Positions 11,346 to 24,200 are shown, numbered from the stretch's first letter. The stretch: DNA of 64,000 nt from Phoenix dactylifera (GCF_009389715.1 NC_052400.1:19375674-19439673), one strand, 5' to 3'. The notes: generated from the letters alone by a model not told the origin. A program made the numbers and translations.

Positions 11346-14300
11346 TTAATTACAAATAAGAATTACTTATTTGCAGCATGGTGGTAGATTAAAATACTAA
11401 ATATTGTTTTTTCAATATAACTCCTACCACTTAGTAAGAATCTAGGACCTCATTCAAAAAAGGCCAATTGTAAAATATTATATGAGTTCTGTAGCATTGT
11501 TTAAATACCGAAGATCTATTCGATGTATAACTGGTATGGGATTAGACATGCTTGCATAGGGTCCTCAATCCAGGTGCAGTGGGTGTCACGTGTCAACTCA
11601 AATAGTGGGTTTAGGGCCTGACAATTTTGGTATATATTTTTTGCTCATGTATACTAAAATTTAGAATGGGAATCGACTAGTTATAGTCTTAAAAATTCAG
11701 AAGATGTGTGTCAATCATTGGATAATCATTAGAGTCTAGCCTCCAAATAAGTGCATTTCATGGAGCATCCGAACCTCAGAACTCTTTTCTACCTGATATT
11801 TGCCCGTGTGTAGCGTGGAGAACCATAGTTATATCTTTCCATGTATATCCTAATGCGGCTGAGACTTAACTATTCCAATATTGGTCTCTGCTTCACCATT
11901 CATGCTTCTGGTTCCACGCTGAGTGCTACTCCCAAAAGGCCCACAAGTAGGATATTTACATGAAATATAACATGATTGTTTGCACTAACTTTATATATCA
12001 CACGTATATATGAATTCATCAAGCATCTTTTATATGATGGGCAGCGTATAATTAGAAATGCTTTGAACCTTACTGGAAGTGAGGCTTGAAGCATATGTTA
12101 AACTTAATTCGAACGAGCTTTACTGTTTAATGGATACACCCCTTAAGGCTCTAGATTCGTTGGAAAAGGGGATGCTGCAACCGGGAATTATGTTTAGGAT
12201 TCCAAAAGTAAAGAAAAAAAAAAAACTAAATGGCGGATTGGATAATATCTGTTGGATCCATTTTTGTATATGAATCGATCGGGATGTAGATAAAAATTTG
12301 AACATACAACTAGCATCTATGTCCATATGTGTCAAAAGAAAAATGAATATGAATATGAATATGGATAGACACACATATGACCTTTATTCTATTTATAACT
12401 CTATTTAATATTATATAACACTCATGAATTTTTTAAAAAATATATATAATCATATTAACATGTTATTAATTTGATTTATTATTCGCTTATTAATATTTTT
12501 GATTTTTTGGTCATAAAATTTTATTATCTGATTTATATCCGTATTTATATTTATATCTTTAGTATCTGATTTGTATTCGTATCTATTTAAAATAATTATA
12601 AATATAAATTTTTGCATCCGACTAATATCCGTATCTGTATTTGTTAAATAAAATAAGTATGGATATATATATATTGGTGTCGAATCCATATCCAATCCAG
12701 ATTCAGCCTTAGTGGATTAGTACTAAGGCATATATGTCCATGGACTTTTTTCAGCTAAGTTTCTGCCATCTAGAATCCAAAAATACAAATAAGATGTACT
12801 CGAATACCCTAAACAGGCGCACAAGGGCACATAATCATTATCACATCCCACATCAAATGACTGTTCATAAAATTTGGAAGTCTAGATACCATCTTTTAAT
12901 GCAAAAAAAATATAATGTATATTCAAAAAAAACACACAAACGAATAACACAAAATTAAGAAAACTCATTGACAACAATAATTCTATATTTGTTAGTTCAC
13001 ATTTAATAAAAAATGCCTCAATGGAAAAAATTGCTAAGAAACTGTGTCAGTGGTTGCATCCGCAAGGGTTATCTAAGAGAATTTTGGATGCAACATGCAC
13101 TGGTGCCGTCTGGTATGGAGATGCAAAAAAGAAGAGCAGGTGTCAAGGGATGGTTCCTCATGAGCATTTAGGATCATTACTGCTTACAAAATATTCCTTA
13201 TCTTCCATTAGTCATGTGCATAAACATGCCAAATACCACATATTATTATTAAGATTGATCAAGGCATTGGAGAAGAAGTGCTATTAATTTACTAGATTAA
13301 TGTAGTTTGATTTGAGTTTTTTTTTTTTTTTTGGTTGAGGACCAAATTTATGAAAAAAAAGGGAAAATAAATTAGAGTACGAATCATATCATAGACATAG
13401 GTGACTTTTAGTAGAGTTACATCAGCCAGCTTGCACTCGATATGAGACATTAGTGCTTGCTTACACCTAGCTTTCCTATGCTTAACGCCCTACTAAGACT
13501 TAGGATCTCCTACTAATTGGCATTATCCGGTTGGACTTTCGTGCACCTTAGCATCTAATATCCACATTAAATATTTCCCCACTACCAAAACGATAAGGAC
13601 TAAACCAAATCCAAAAAAAAAGAAAAGAAGTGAAAGTAAAACCTAACCCTCTACATCTCTGCAATGAAGTCAATAGCCTTGTGCTGTATTCTTCTTTGTC
13701 ATGTACCCTCCATACAACTGGTTTAGATGGCTTTTGGTCCCTTGAGATCACACCAAGTGGACTGCACGGTTTACTGAATAAAGCAAAAAACAAGGTCGAA
13801 GGAACTTGTATCGGGCATTGTATCGGTTTTCGGCTGCACGAATCGGTACGGTTGTGTCGGGCTTGTACCGACAGAAGGCATGATACTATGGAAGAAAGAA
13901 ATGATACTATAGAAGAAAGAAAAAGAGATGGAGGGAGGCTGGCAGAGGGCGGCGGAGAACCGGTGGAGGCCGCAATAGAAACAGGAGTCCGACTTCACCG
14001 AATTCTTGTTTCGTTCGAGATCGGAAAACCGGTCGCGGCCTCGCCTGCCGCGGCCTCTGCTGGCCCTCCGTCGGCGTTTCGATATTTTTCTCTCTTTCTC
14101 CATCGCTCACTTGCTTTTTTCTTCTTTTTCTCCGGCTCTGACAATGAATTTCATTTTCGTTGTTAGAACTGTACCGGTGAGTACAGTTCGAAATGGCCGG
14201 AATCATTTGGCTTGGGACATTTCGTTGACCTTGACAAAATGGTTTATTATAACTTTATCCAATTTAACCATTGGTAGTGCCGCATGACGGTAGCTCAGTG

Positions 14301-15068
14301 GTGTCCCCCTCCTCACAGATTGGACATGAGTGTGAAATGCATGTTAGCACAAGAGCTTGGCAGCTACTGATAATTCTATACTTGGCTTGTGCACGATATT
14401 AAATTGTCCAAAAAATAGTATTAGCCTATCGATTGCATCTATCCTCCATCTAGAGAAGGCTCCGAGTTCACACGTAGCTTTGAAAGGTGTAGCGCATGAA
14501 TTGGACCCGGATGATTCCTGCAATTCTTTTCTTTGCTTTTGACATGAATATTTTTTTAACTAAAGAATAAATCATGTTATTGTCCACAAAGAGTTTTGTA
14601 GCAGGTTCACCTCAACTTTAGAAAAATAAATCCCATAAACAAAAGGCGATCATGTCACTAATCTTATCATCTCAGTGTGGACTATGGACCGTGACGTGCA
14701 AATTCCTATTGTAAGCTCTTCTCTAATGCTTCTATGCACGCAACCTAGAAGCGTAGGGAATGGAAGCAACCACATGAAGCTTGGCTTATGCTCGGTACTG
14801 CACTGGCAAAATTATTTCTTTTGTTTGCACATAATTGAAGGGACCCAAAAATACAGAGGTGATGGATGGATACCACCCTCCAACACTAGTTTGTCTCGTA
14901 TACACTTCCTCTCATCCTCGTTTACGAAGACGCTCAATACAGCAAACCAAAGCAATGATAAAGTAGGAAAAGAATAAATTATAAGCAACAATGGAGGGGG
15001 AGAGCTGTGTGACTCCCACCTACAAAAATTCCTATTACAGTGAAGCCAAACTCATCTCGGGGAAGAAG
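11346..15068. other. intergenic with degenerate repeats
   Basis: No gene supported. At ~12230–12715 there is a low-complexity block rich in GGATAT/ATCCGTAT words. It begins with 'ggattggata' and ends with the complementary 'tatccaatcc', perhaps an old foldback or miniature element. 13790–14170 is a GC-richer patch with 'ggtacggt…gtaccgg' words and two 'gatacta…gaagaaagaaa' direct repeats. Its 178-codon frame does not resemble a known protein. Confidence 0.45.
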
Positions 15069-15338
15069 TTAATGGCCGATCCCTGGGCTCGGTACCGATC
15101 CCAACAGCCGCTGAGTGTTGCCTTTGGATGTGCCTGCGGTGACCGTCTTGTGACCACTTTTGCTCGGAGAAGATGGGGGAGAGCTTCCCCTGGGAAGGGC
15201 AGCACCAAGAACAAAGCTGGCTTCCAAGGGTGGAACCTTCAGTTTTGCTTCGCTCCTGAGCTTCCTTGCTTGAAGGGATGGTGCTAGGAATAGAAGGGAG
15301 ATCAATAGGACAAGTGTTACCCTCTTGTTTGAGGCCAT
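15069..15338 (-). CDS. secreted signalling-peptide precursor, PIP/CEP-like
   Basis: An 89-residue single-exon precursor. Residues 1–24 form a signal peptide (MASNKRV, then the hydrophobic core LVLLISLLFLA, ending SLQA). A basic, low-conservation spacer follows (RKLRSEAKLK…). The last residues are GSVPSPGIGH directly before the stop (motif codons 15072–15098). A C-terminal S-x-PSPG-x-GH block is the hallmark of PAMP-induced secreted peptides (PIP/PIPL) and is related to the CEP ending PGHSPGxGH. In these families the C-terminus is cleaved, hydroxylated on proline and sensed by LRR receptor kinases (family knowledge). I chose the internal ATG because it starts the signal peptide; the frame is open 52 codons further upstream, but a TATA-like box lies there. 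Without the upstream DxR of CEPs, PIP-like is the better call. Function is inferred from the motif only. Confidence 0.7.
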   Translation of the reverse strand: MASNKRVTLVLLISLLFLAPSLQARKLRSEAKLKVPPLEASFVLGAALPRGSSPPSSPSKSGHKTVTAGTSKGNTQRLLGSVPSPGIGH

Positions 15339-15454
15339 GGAGAAGAAAGGAAGGAGTTTGGTTTGGGGAGAGGTGTTCAGGGTATGGAAGGAATAGAAGG
15401 GGAATAGAAGGTCTGCGATGGATTCGGGAAGCTTTAGAGGGGGATGTGGATGCC

Positions 15455-15461
15455 TTATAAA
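15455..15461 (-). promoter_or_regulatory. TATA-like box of the peptide gene
   Basis: On the minus strand the sequence reads CCTTTATAAGG, about 115 bases before the chosen ATG. This leaves room for a leader of roughly 85 bases. It supports the shorter start over the extended frame. Confidence 0.4.
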
Positions 15462-18400
15462 GGAGATGGTTGGTGGGGGGCAGAATAAGGACAAAGGGGG
15501 AGAGAGTAGGAAGCGTGGGAATGAAGTTAATTGGCATGGCGGTCAAATTAATAGATGATTGTATATTCTATGCGTATCATATTTCTCTCAACTCTTTTCC
15601 AATTTTGAGGTGCCAACTGGTTTTTATTACAAAAAGGAGAAGGTCCTTCTTGGCAAGGTAGAAGCATGAGAAGGAGGTTGGGTGTGAGCTTAATGGAAAC
15701 CTCCGGTGTCCTGCTTTTCCTGGCACCTTCTCCCCGAAAAGTTATTCGGTGGATTTATGAATCAATTGAAACCTCAGATTCATACTAGAACCACGATGAT
15801 TTAATCAAGCAAAGCCTCAAGCTAAACTCAAAGGTTCTCTGAGAAAAGAAGGACAGCTTAAGGTCCATCTAATAATATTTTAACTAAGTAGGCTACATTT
15901 TTTTCGGTTCTTAGGGCAGCTTTGGACTAGTTGAACTATGAGAAATTGTTGGAATCTTTCTTTTTCTGTTTTCATCGTCCGTTTGTTTTAGAGGAAGCTA
16001 TTAACGCCGGCGAGAACATATTATTTCTACTATTTCATTTTGGTGCACCATCGTCTTATATTTCTAATAATAATCGTTAAGAAACTACTGATTGAATTAT
16101 CTTAGTTAAGTGGTTAGGAAAAATCTCCTTCTGACATTCCAACCCAGAGCCTTCTGGCACCACCAAGTACTTAGTGGGATGGTATCACCCTTTCTCAAAT
16201 ACCCTTTTTCAAATTGGACAAAGAGACAGAAGTTGGATTCCAATTGAAGTCATCTCTTGAGAGGTTAGGTAGGTATGGAGTAGTCACGAGGAAATTAGCA
16301 TCTCTCCTAAATCAGAGAAGGGTGCAACTATTGGGGCATGACTCAATTTTTCATCCTGAAACTCTATCACAGTATAGTGTAACTACGTGTTCTCAAAGTA
16401 GCTCGTCATGTTAATTTTTGAACTTGTTCTTGCTCCATCAAATTTTGTTGACGCTATGCATATGTACATTTGAAGTTCTCAAAATTTGGAATCTCCTAAG
16501 CCCCCATTTGATTAAGTTTTCTATAGTCAATAACTAGTTGTACTTGTTGCTCTTTATAATTTAGAATAAGAAATAGAGTTTAGTTGGTGCTCTTTGTTAT
16601 TCTCTGAAAGAGGTGACGTAGACCACCATTAAGAATAGGGAATTTGGTTGCGTTTTCTCTATTTAAAAATGGCTTTGAGGAAAGCAACTGATAAGTTGGT
16701 CATTCCTTCCAAGGAAGTCCTTGCTCTCACCTCATCCCTTACCAAACAGCTAGTGTTTGGATTTGTTGGACATGTACACGAACCAGAGCCTGGATTTTAG
16801 AGCTTGAGGTCTGAAAACAGCTTGTGGGTGGGGTTGTTTGAGCGTGAACGACACCGCTAATTTAGGGCAAGTGTTCCTTGGACCCAATGCCAACATGTCT
16901 CTCTAGAAGGACATTCCTTCTCCTCCTCTACGTGTCCTTGTCTTTGGAGTGAACGGTGGTTTAGTAAGAATTGAAGTGGAGTCCACTTGCCAAAGATAGA
17001 CAAGCTGGATGGAAGGGAGGGAAGGATGGTAGGGGTGGCAATTTTAGCTGCCCATCAAGTATATGATTCGGATGGAGTAGATTTTATCCGTTCCGTTTAA
17101 GCTCATAGGCACGTATGGGTTTTAGATATAATACCTGAAGCAGGTTCTGGTCGGATACGGATAATGGTATGTCCCTTCTGAGTCCGACCCGACGTAATAT
17201 AATCTTAATGCATTCCTTCGCCGGTTCACTCGATAAATGATAACTGCCACAGCCTCATTCATCTTGGTCGTCGCTCTCCCTGTCAGGAATTTATTATTGT
17301 TGAAATGTAAAAATCATATACATTCTATAAAAATCATAAAAGCCAATTATTTTTGTTTGTTTTGCTTCTCAAGCCTTAATTAATTTGACTTATGTATGAA
17401 CTATTTCTCTTTATCTGAATCAAAAATTGGGTCACAAGAAAATAAACTATAATCTCCTCCTATTTATATAACACATGTAATCTCTTTGATTATAACTATA
17501 AGCTATAATTTTTTTCAACCCAACCCGAACGGACTTGATTCATCTTATCTTCCCGACCCGATTTGCCCCAACACGCCCCATCTACATTACCTGACTCGAT
17601 CCGACTCGAGATGGGTACGGGGCAAGCATGGGTATAGTTTTGGTTGCATGGCATATATGAATATTGGCTGAACTGACCCATATCTGATGGGTTATTCTTG
17701 GGAATTTGAAATGTGATTTCATATATATGGTCCTAGTCTAGCTACTTGGCATTTGCTTCTCATAAACGCCGCATGGAGGGTTTGAAAGTAGCATTTATCC
17801 ATTCACCCATCAAAGTCATCACTTACCAAAAAATTTTATCATCAAACAAGAAAATCATCTCAGCAATCACCAATAGTGAATTGAACTAAAAATCTTATCC
17901 ATCCCACAACCAGCCCCAACGCCATGCAGCTAACAGAGAAATGTGAATGTAAGGCTACTCAGATTCAGACTTGGGAAGATTGGATTGTGCAGAATAACAG
18001 TATGCACATCAGCATCCAAAAGCATGTAGGCGACTTTGCAACTTACACTCAACCGCCGATCTTAATTTATCCTCAAGTTGATAAACCTCAGAATGGATGA
18101 TGACGCATCGGTGACTCCCTTATAGCCCCACCTTCATGATTCGAACCCAAAAAAATTACACCCTATATTGCATGCACAATGTGGTCCTATATGTCAATCA
18201 CTTTGTCTCTTTATTGTAGGTTTTATTTAATATTGTACGAACTAATTGGCATGGTGCATGGCCATATCGGTGCATTGTGGATGGACCCCCACAGATAGTT
18301 CTGTGCGGGACCGGATCTGCCGTCCATAGTTCTTCAACCTGCGGGGTCAAGTTTATGAACGGACAAGATTTGTTTGGATCACTAGATCAGTGGCAGAGCA

Positions 18401-19141
18401 GGCTCGCGTTTAGAAGTGTCTATGCGGGCGTCCGGAAGATGGTCTCGACACGTCGGAGGATTTCTAGAAGCGACCCCACCGGTGACAGAGATCTCATGCA
18501 ATCATCTAGAAGTCTGTCCGCGTGCATAGCTTTCACACGAGCACTTGGAAAGATAAGCAGGACAAGAAAAAGGAAAGTTTGTCGTTTTTTGAGAGCATTG
18601 GGACCCGATTTACAAGACGAGGGCACATCTTTATCAGCAAACAAAATTTTTCTCTTCTCTTTTTAGAACTTTATTTTCTTTGCTCTTTCTAATATTTATA
18701 TAAAATACCTCATAAAAAGATAATGATGGAATATAGTGTTAATAATGTTAGATATACTGCATGCTTAGTTTTCATGCTTGTTAAAGGTTTCTATAAAAAC
18801 ATTAAAAGTGTTGTTATTTTAGATAAAAAAATAAATTATGATACATTGGATAATAGGTTAAATGTAAAATAGGTATTGTTTGGACTAAGAGTACCAAATT
18901 TTAATCCTTACCTCGTATAATTACACAAACAAGCATCATGTCTGAAAAAAAATGCATCAAATTACTAACTTGTGCCAACACACGTTGGTTTGATGTTGTT
19001 AGTAGTTTCAAGAACAAGGTTATTTGATATTGTTAGTAGTTTCAAGAATAAGGTTATCTTTGCCTGCATCAAATTCAAATGTAAAATTTCTATGTTGCTA
19101 AAATAACTCTATAATTTTATATCATTTCTTGTGCAAATATT
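15462..19141. other. intergenic
   Basis: No gene recognised. At ~17031 'taggggtggcaatttt' resembles the end of a hAT- or MULE-type element, followed by ~600 bases with 'cgaaccgg/gacccg' words, but I could not place the opposite end. A 129-codon frame at 18277–18666 lies in moderately GC-rich sequence and matches nothing known to me. Confidence 0.4.
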
Positions 19142-19150
19142 CTTATCTTT
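19142..19150. repeat. target-site duplication, left copy
   Basis: CTTATCTTT immediately before the left inverted end. An identical 9-mer follows the right end at 20048–20056. Nine bases is the length typical of Mutator-like elements. Confidence 0.9.
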
Positions 19151-20047
19151 GGGTGGTTCTATATACACCCCCCCTATTGCTCAGGACACCCCCCAAAAAT
19201 TAAAAAAAAATTAAATACTCTCTACACCCCCCCCATTTGCCAAGGACACCCCTAAAAAATTAAAAATTCCTAAATTACCCCCCACCCTCCCCACCCTCTC
19301 ACCTAAATTGCTCTCTACACCCCCCAAACCCCCCCCCACCCCGCTCTTCCCCTCCAAAACACCCGCCGGCTTCTCCCTTCCGCCCAAAAAACATCGCCTC
19401 AAGCACCTCGCCGGCGGCCAAACCCCCTCCGTCTCCCTTTGAACTGTTCCGCCCAAAGCACCTCGCCAACGCCCAAAACCCCCCCGTTCCCCCTTCTCCC
19501 TCTCGTCGCCGGCATTCTGTTCGGCTGCACAGAGCCGGACAGAACCCTTTTGTTCGGCTGCACAGTGCCGGACAGAAGCCTTCTGTTCGGCACTGTGCAG
19601 CCGAACAGAAGAGTTCGGTTGAGGGTTGCCGAACAGAAGGCTTCTGTTCGGCACTGTTCAGCCGAACAGAAGCCTTTTGTTCGGTGATCCAGTGCCGAAC
19701 GGAGCACGAACCGTGAAAAAAAAAAAAAATTCGAAACAAGGTGGAACACGTACCTTTGCGGCCGATTCTTCGTCCCAAATCACTAGTTGCTTGTCCATGC
19801 TTCGAATGGGGCTTAAATCTCCTTCAAAGATCGCCTAAACGATGTAAATGGATCGAGGGGTTTAAGGGGGGTTTGAGAGGTGTTTTTTTTTTTCTTTTCA
19901 AAACGAAACGGAGAAGGAGGAAGGGGGGGTGTACTGTGAAAATTTCAAGGGCAATATGGTAATTACACTAAAGGTTAGTTTGGGTATTTTTTTTTTGGTT
20001 TTTGGGGGGTGTCCTTAGCAATAGGGGGGGTGTATATAGAACCACCC
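19151..20047. mobile_element. non-autonomous Mutator-like element (MULE)
   Basis: An 897-bp element bounded by inverted repeats of about 50 bp. The left end starts GGGTGGTTCTATATACACCC. The reverse complement of the right end is the same, apart from one clear mismatch over the first ~45 bases (GCTCAGG versus GCTAAGG). The perfect 9-bp target duplication identifies the MULE superfamily. Inside the left end the 'caccccc…gacacccc' block is repeated at ~19220 and ~19313. The centre is GC-rich, unlike the AT-rich flanks, and has long but repetitive open frames; no transposase is present. The near-identical ends suggest fairly recent insertion. The GC-rich interior could be captured host DNA (Pack-MULE), but I recognise no parent gene. 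Confidence 0.9.
19515..19703. repeat. array of six short hairpin units inside the MULE
   Basis: Six tandem units of ~28–31 bases each begin (T)TGTTCGGC-like and end GCCGAACAGAA-like, with a 7–12-base loop. They lie near 19515–19544, 19549–19577, 19581–19610, 19611–19639, 19642–19671 and 19676–19703. Because each unit is itself an inverted repeat, the array reads nearly the same on both strands. It also gives repeated peptides in several frames (AEQKASVR, LLFGTVQPNR). Confidence 0.9.
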
Positions 20048-20056
20048 CTTATCTTT
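20048..20056. repeat. target-site duplication, right copy
   Basis: CTTATCTTT directly after the right inverted end, identical to 19142–19150. Confidence 0.9.
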
Positions 20057-21283
20057 TGTTTTGTTAGCAGTTTTTAGCCTAGCTTGGAGTCAAGGTCAAA
20101 TAACTTTAGAGGAGCTAGGAGGGCTGTTGGCTTGCTACTTGTGCCTTAACTTGGGCAAGCCGCCCCGATGGCATCATCATGGTGTTCTCCAAGTCCAGCT
20201 CGACTTGATCCGAGAGTAGTTCAAGTTTGAGTTGGAGCGAAGAGATAGTTGTTCTCCCCCGTTAGATTATTGAACGATAGTAGATCATCTAGATAATATA
20301 GGTCTATTCGTCTTGTACAATTCCATTTTTTCCATGTGATTTGGTCAATTGCGTCAGTTTTTAACTCTTAGCATATACAAAGTACATTTAAGATTCCATT
20401 AGCCTCTATTGATAATTTTCTAGGCTAACTATGCATTATGTTTTTTGAGTTGTAATTGGGAGATTCGTATATTAACCATAATGAAGCACCAAATAATAGT
20501 TCAAGTTGGCCTCTCTCTTTTTGAGGATTTGGGAAAATATAATAAGAGACAAACGGTGAATATTACATGAATAACCCCTCGGCATATTTGTTCAAGCCCA
20601 TGCTAAATTGCACCTGAATTTGCATCAAATTTTGATGAATCGTACAAAATCAAGCATACATCATACTGAATAACACTAACCTATGCATTGTTGAACCTCG
20701 ACAACCACATAAGCCCTACCACATTGTTAATGCTGAAATCTTAGGACTCCCGAGAATTTGACTATAGTACTTGCTTAACTACGAGGATGAATGCTATCTT
20801 GAAACTATTGCTCGCATTGCAGCTAGCAATATATAATATTAGAGAATTTGACCATAGTACATGCTTAACTACGAGGAGGAATGCAATCTCGAAACTATTG
20901 CTTGCATTGCAGCTAGCAATATATAAGATTAATCTTAGAAGTCCATTTCAAATTTGTGCTTGGCATGTTTAAAAATAATGCTACCTTGCACGCTAATTAA
21001 TTCTTAGACATTGAAGTGGGAAATTAAATGTGTCTAAGTTAATCAAAATGGAGTTTATTATGGGCAACTATGATTGTGTCCGGTTCAACCCTAGACCGAA
21101 GAGAATCTTAGCTGACCACAACTTCCAAACATTTTGACCGGATTTTCAGAGCCCAAGCCAAGAGCACTTTCCCGTTTCACCCGCATCGGCTTTCCGGCAT
21201 CTGGCTTGACGGCAACTGGCTTAACCTTAACGCTAACTCCTCCGACCTGGCGCCCGGCTCCTACCAAGAAGCCACCGCGGAGG
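20057..21283. other. intergenic, upstream of the Cys-cluster gene
   Basis: No gene seen apart from the 90-bp tandem duplication listed next. From ~21130 the sequence is GC-richer and is in frame with the downstream exon. It is either leader or an N-terminal extension. Confidence 0.5.
20752..20932. repeat. 90-bp tandem duplication
   Basis: Two adjacent copies (20752–20841 and 20842–20932) run from GAGAATTTGAC to TAGCAATATATAA. They differ at only a handful of positions. Confidence 0.9.
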
Positions 21284-24200
21284 ATGGTCTTCGTGGCAGC
21301 CCTCCGCTCCATTAATCTCCACGGCTTTCTCCTCCACCACAAGGCCGCTTCTCTCCAACTCCTACGACACCCTCTCCTCGATCCCCTCAATCCTTCCCCA
21401 AACCCCAATTCTAGGGTTTCCAATCCTTCTTCCCGGCTATTCTCCCCTCCAAGAACATTCTCCTCACCCGCGGCCCAAGAAATCGACTCGGATTCCTCCA
21501 CCCTCTATTCCAATCCCCAGAACGCCGAATCCACGGACCTTGAATCGAAGCCCAGAAGCCTGTATTCGATCTTCGCGAAGCCCTCGGTGGTTCCAGGGGT
21601 CAAAAAGCTTCCACCAGTACCAGATGGGATCTCCAAGAAGGAGAGGCGGGTGCCCGTATATGGTTCTTCTAGGTATCGGCCGATGGAAGAGAAGGAGTTC
21701 CCCAAAGAACTCTCCCCGGAGGTGCTGTCGCTTGTGAGCCGCTTGGAAGAGGAGGGGTACCTAAAAGACGCAAATTTCTCCCGAGAAGGCCCATTGGATC
21801 CCAAGGATATCCCGTCCACCTTATATTCTCGCCATTTCCTGAAATCAGCTGCGGAGAAGTTCGGTCAAGATCACCAAGAAATTGCGAAGTAAGCAATCTT
21901 CATGATACCTTCACTCTTTGAGTTGTATGTTTATTTCCTGACTGTTATCAATATCCTTGAATTGAATGGTGTGACTCGCAGGACGACGCTATTTTGTGAA
22001 GAGTGTAGAGTTCTCTGGAGAAATCCAGAGTTCTTTTAGACCACTATAGATTTTTCCAGAACGTTTTCCTAGATATATATATATTTTTTTTGGGAATATC
22101 TTGTATCTACATTGTTTTATCTGTTGGATGGACAAGAGGGGAGCGGTTCTCATATGTAACCCAACTCTCTAAAATTGTGGTGCTCACCACTTCTATAGTG
22201 AATACCTATGTTCTATTCATCCATTCTGCTTTCTCGCTATTTTAATCTCCTACTAACCTAAGTTTTAAGGATTGGGTTCGGAGTTGCTAAGGGAATGGCA
22301 TGCTTGCCCAAGTTCTAAGGGTTAAGTTCTAAGTTGAGGGAGTGGCACAAGTCTAATGAAGATATAGCACAAGAGGAAAGGCTAAATCGGCTACATGGAA
22401 TTAATTTGGGTTCCTCATGGACTTTGGACAATGCAAAAATCATAAGTCTGTGATATAGCGAACAACATGGGTTAGATGAAGACGAAGTTATAAAATGTAA
22501 AATTATGGTAGATAATAATAGATCCGTCCCATTTTATTCATGGAGAAGTAAAAAAGGATGATATTTCAGCCAGGTCTAAAGTGCTGAAAAAAATCAAGTT
22601 AGATAGAACCAGAACCACACTTTTATGATGTATATTAGTTTATTATTTTTAAGATATATGAAGATTTACATTGTTCTTTTGCATTCCATTTCAAGTCTAC
22701 TTTTTGTTGGGCTTGGAGTTGATTCAAAGATGACGAGTCCAACATATTGAATTCAGAAACCATATTGGATGCTGCCTTTGATTATAATGTAAGTTTTACC
22801 TGGATGTCTTTTGTCCATGAATTTTGCTAGCAGTCTCTTGATTGGAGATAGCCTATATTAATCATGTTTTTTATGATATGAGGCATGATAAATGTGTTGG
22901 ACCTTTTATCTTGTTGCTACCTTCTGGGCCATGTGAAATCAACTAAACATTGAGAATCATGTGAATACGCCTCTTGCTGCATCGGTCTTGAAAGTTTGTT
23001 CGCTATTCTAGCTGTTTGGTTTCTGAAATACTTTTAACTTGTTTGAGTTTGCCTAGTGACATATTGACAAAAATGCATGTCTCCATATTTGTTTCTCGGA
23101 AGCCGATTCAATTGCATCTTGTCTCAAATGTCAATATGTTCCAATCATGTCTTTTTAGGCTTGCAAACTCTTTCTCTTCATGGTTGTCCAGAAGGCTGTC
23201 AACTATGCATCCATAAGCCTGAAGTGTGATTCTTGTATAGGATATGCATGAAGTCTTTAGTTACAGATTTTCCCATTATTATGGTCCTTAGTGACCGTAT
23301 TTTTTAGTTTATCCTCATAGGTTGGAAAGAATAATTTTCCAACTTCCTAAGTTGGTGAATGGTTAAGTTTGATCATTAGGTGTCATGCATCTTTTTTTTT
23401 TATAATCAGTTTGTGAAATTTTAACATCTTGCCATCACAAGCAGATTTGAGAACCCAATCTTCCCTTTATTCTCTCGTGAAATCTGAAAAATTGGTGGGA
23501 TATGAACTGCTTGATGGTTTTCATTGATCCTAGATGCCAATTTGGCCGATCTGCACGTGTATATAAGTTTAGATATCTGTCAGACAATGATGGGTCAGTC
23601 CTCACTTGTCTTGTTTCTTTTAATAAAATATCTAAGGATTTCTTGGGCCTGTACATGGAAACAATTACGCTTGTCCAAGAGTCCCTGGCTTAAGTTACAT
23701 TACTCAAAATAAACATCCATGAAGGCATCTTCTCGTTACCCGTTTCACTCAAAAAATTTTCTAATCTTTAGCAATTTCACTAGGCCTGCCTGATAATGAA
23801 TGCTGCTTGGGAAGCTTATTATGGGTTGGTGTCCTTCGTACTTTATAACCTGTCTCAGCACACTAGAAGATAATCATATTTTCCATATGAACAACTAAAA
23901 GGGAAGTTTATAGATGAATCTTCATTTATCTTGAAGGAGCTCCTAGAAGAGTTGATACATGCTATAAGAATACAAAATGACTTAAAAAGTTTAGTGCTCC
24001 CACTGGTGATAACAACTTTCTTTGTTACCCTTCTGCTGTTCTTCAGTATTTTCAGCAAGCATCTAGCAGTGGACTGATTGAACCTGGTCGAGTCGAAAGG
24101 CATTAACAACAATTTGTTATTACAGTTCATTTGATTGTCTTGGTTATATACAAGCTAGTAGCTTCTAGGGATCTTTGCAAAATTCATATTCTTAGCGGGT

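Noticed and set aside
13630-14166. 178-codon frame (plus) and overlapping minus frames in a GC-richer patch
   Set aside because: Low-complexity composition, open in both strands, no recognisable domain.
14281-14345. Possible tRNA-derived SINE head (A-box-like TAGCTCAGTGG)
   Set aside because: No B box at the expected distance and no A-rich tail; an 11-base match is too little.
18277-18666. 129-codon frame in an isolated GC-richer stretch
   Set aside because: No motif, no promoter-like context and no similarity I can recall; probably chance or an old repeat.
19211-19778. Overlapping minus-strand frames of 116–159 codons with SVR…AEQK repeats
   Set aside because: They only translate the hairpin array and C-rich DNA of the MULE; three frames are open at once because of the repeat.
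21990-22215. Sequence in intron 1 of the Cys-cluster gene resembling an LTR end ('gtgctcaccacttctatagtg')
   Set aside because: No second copy, no target duplication and no internal region was seen, so it cannot be called an element.
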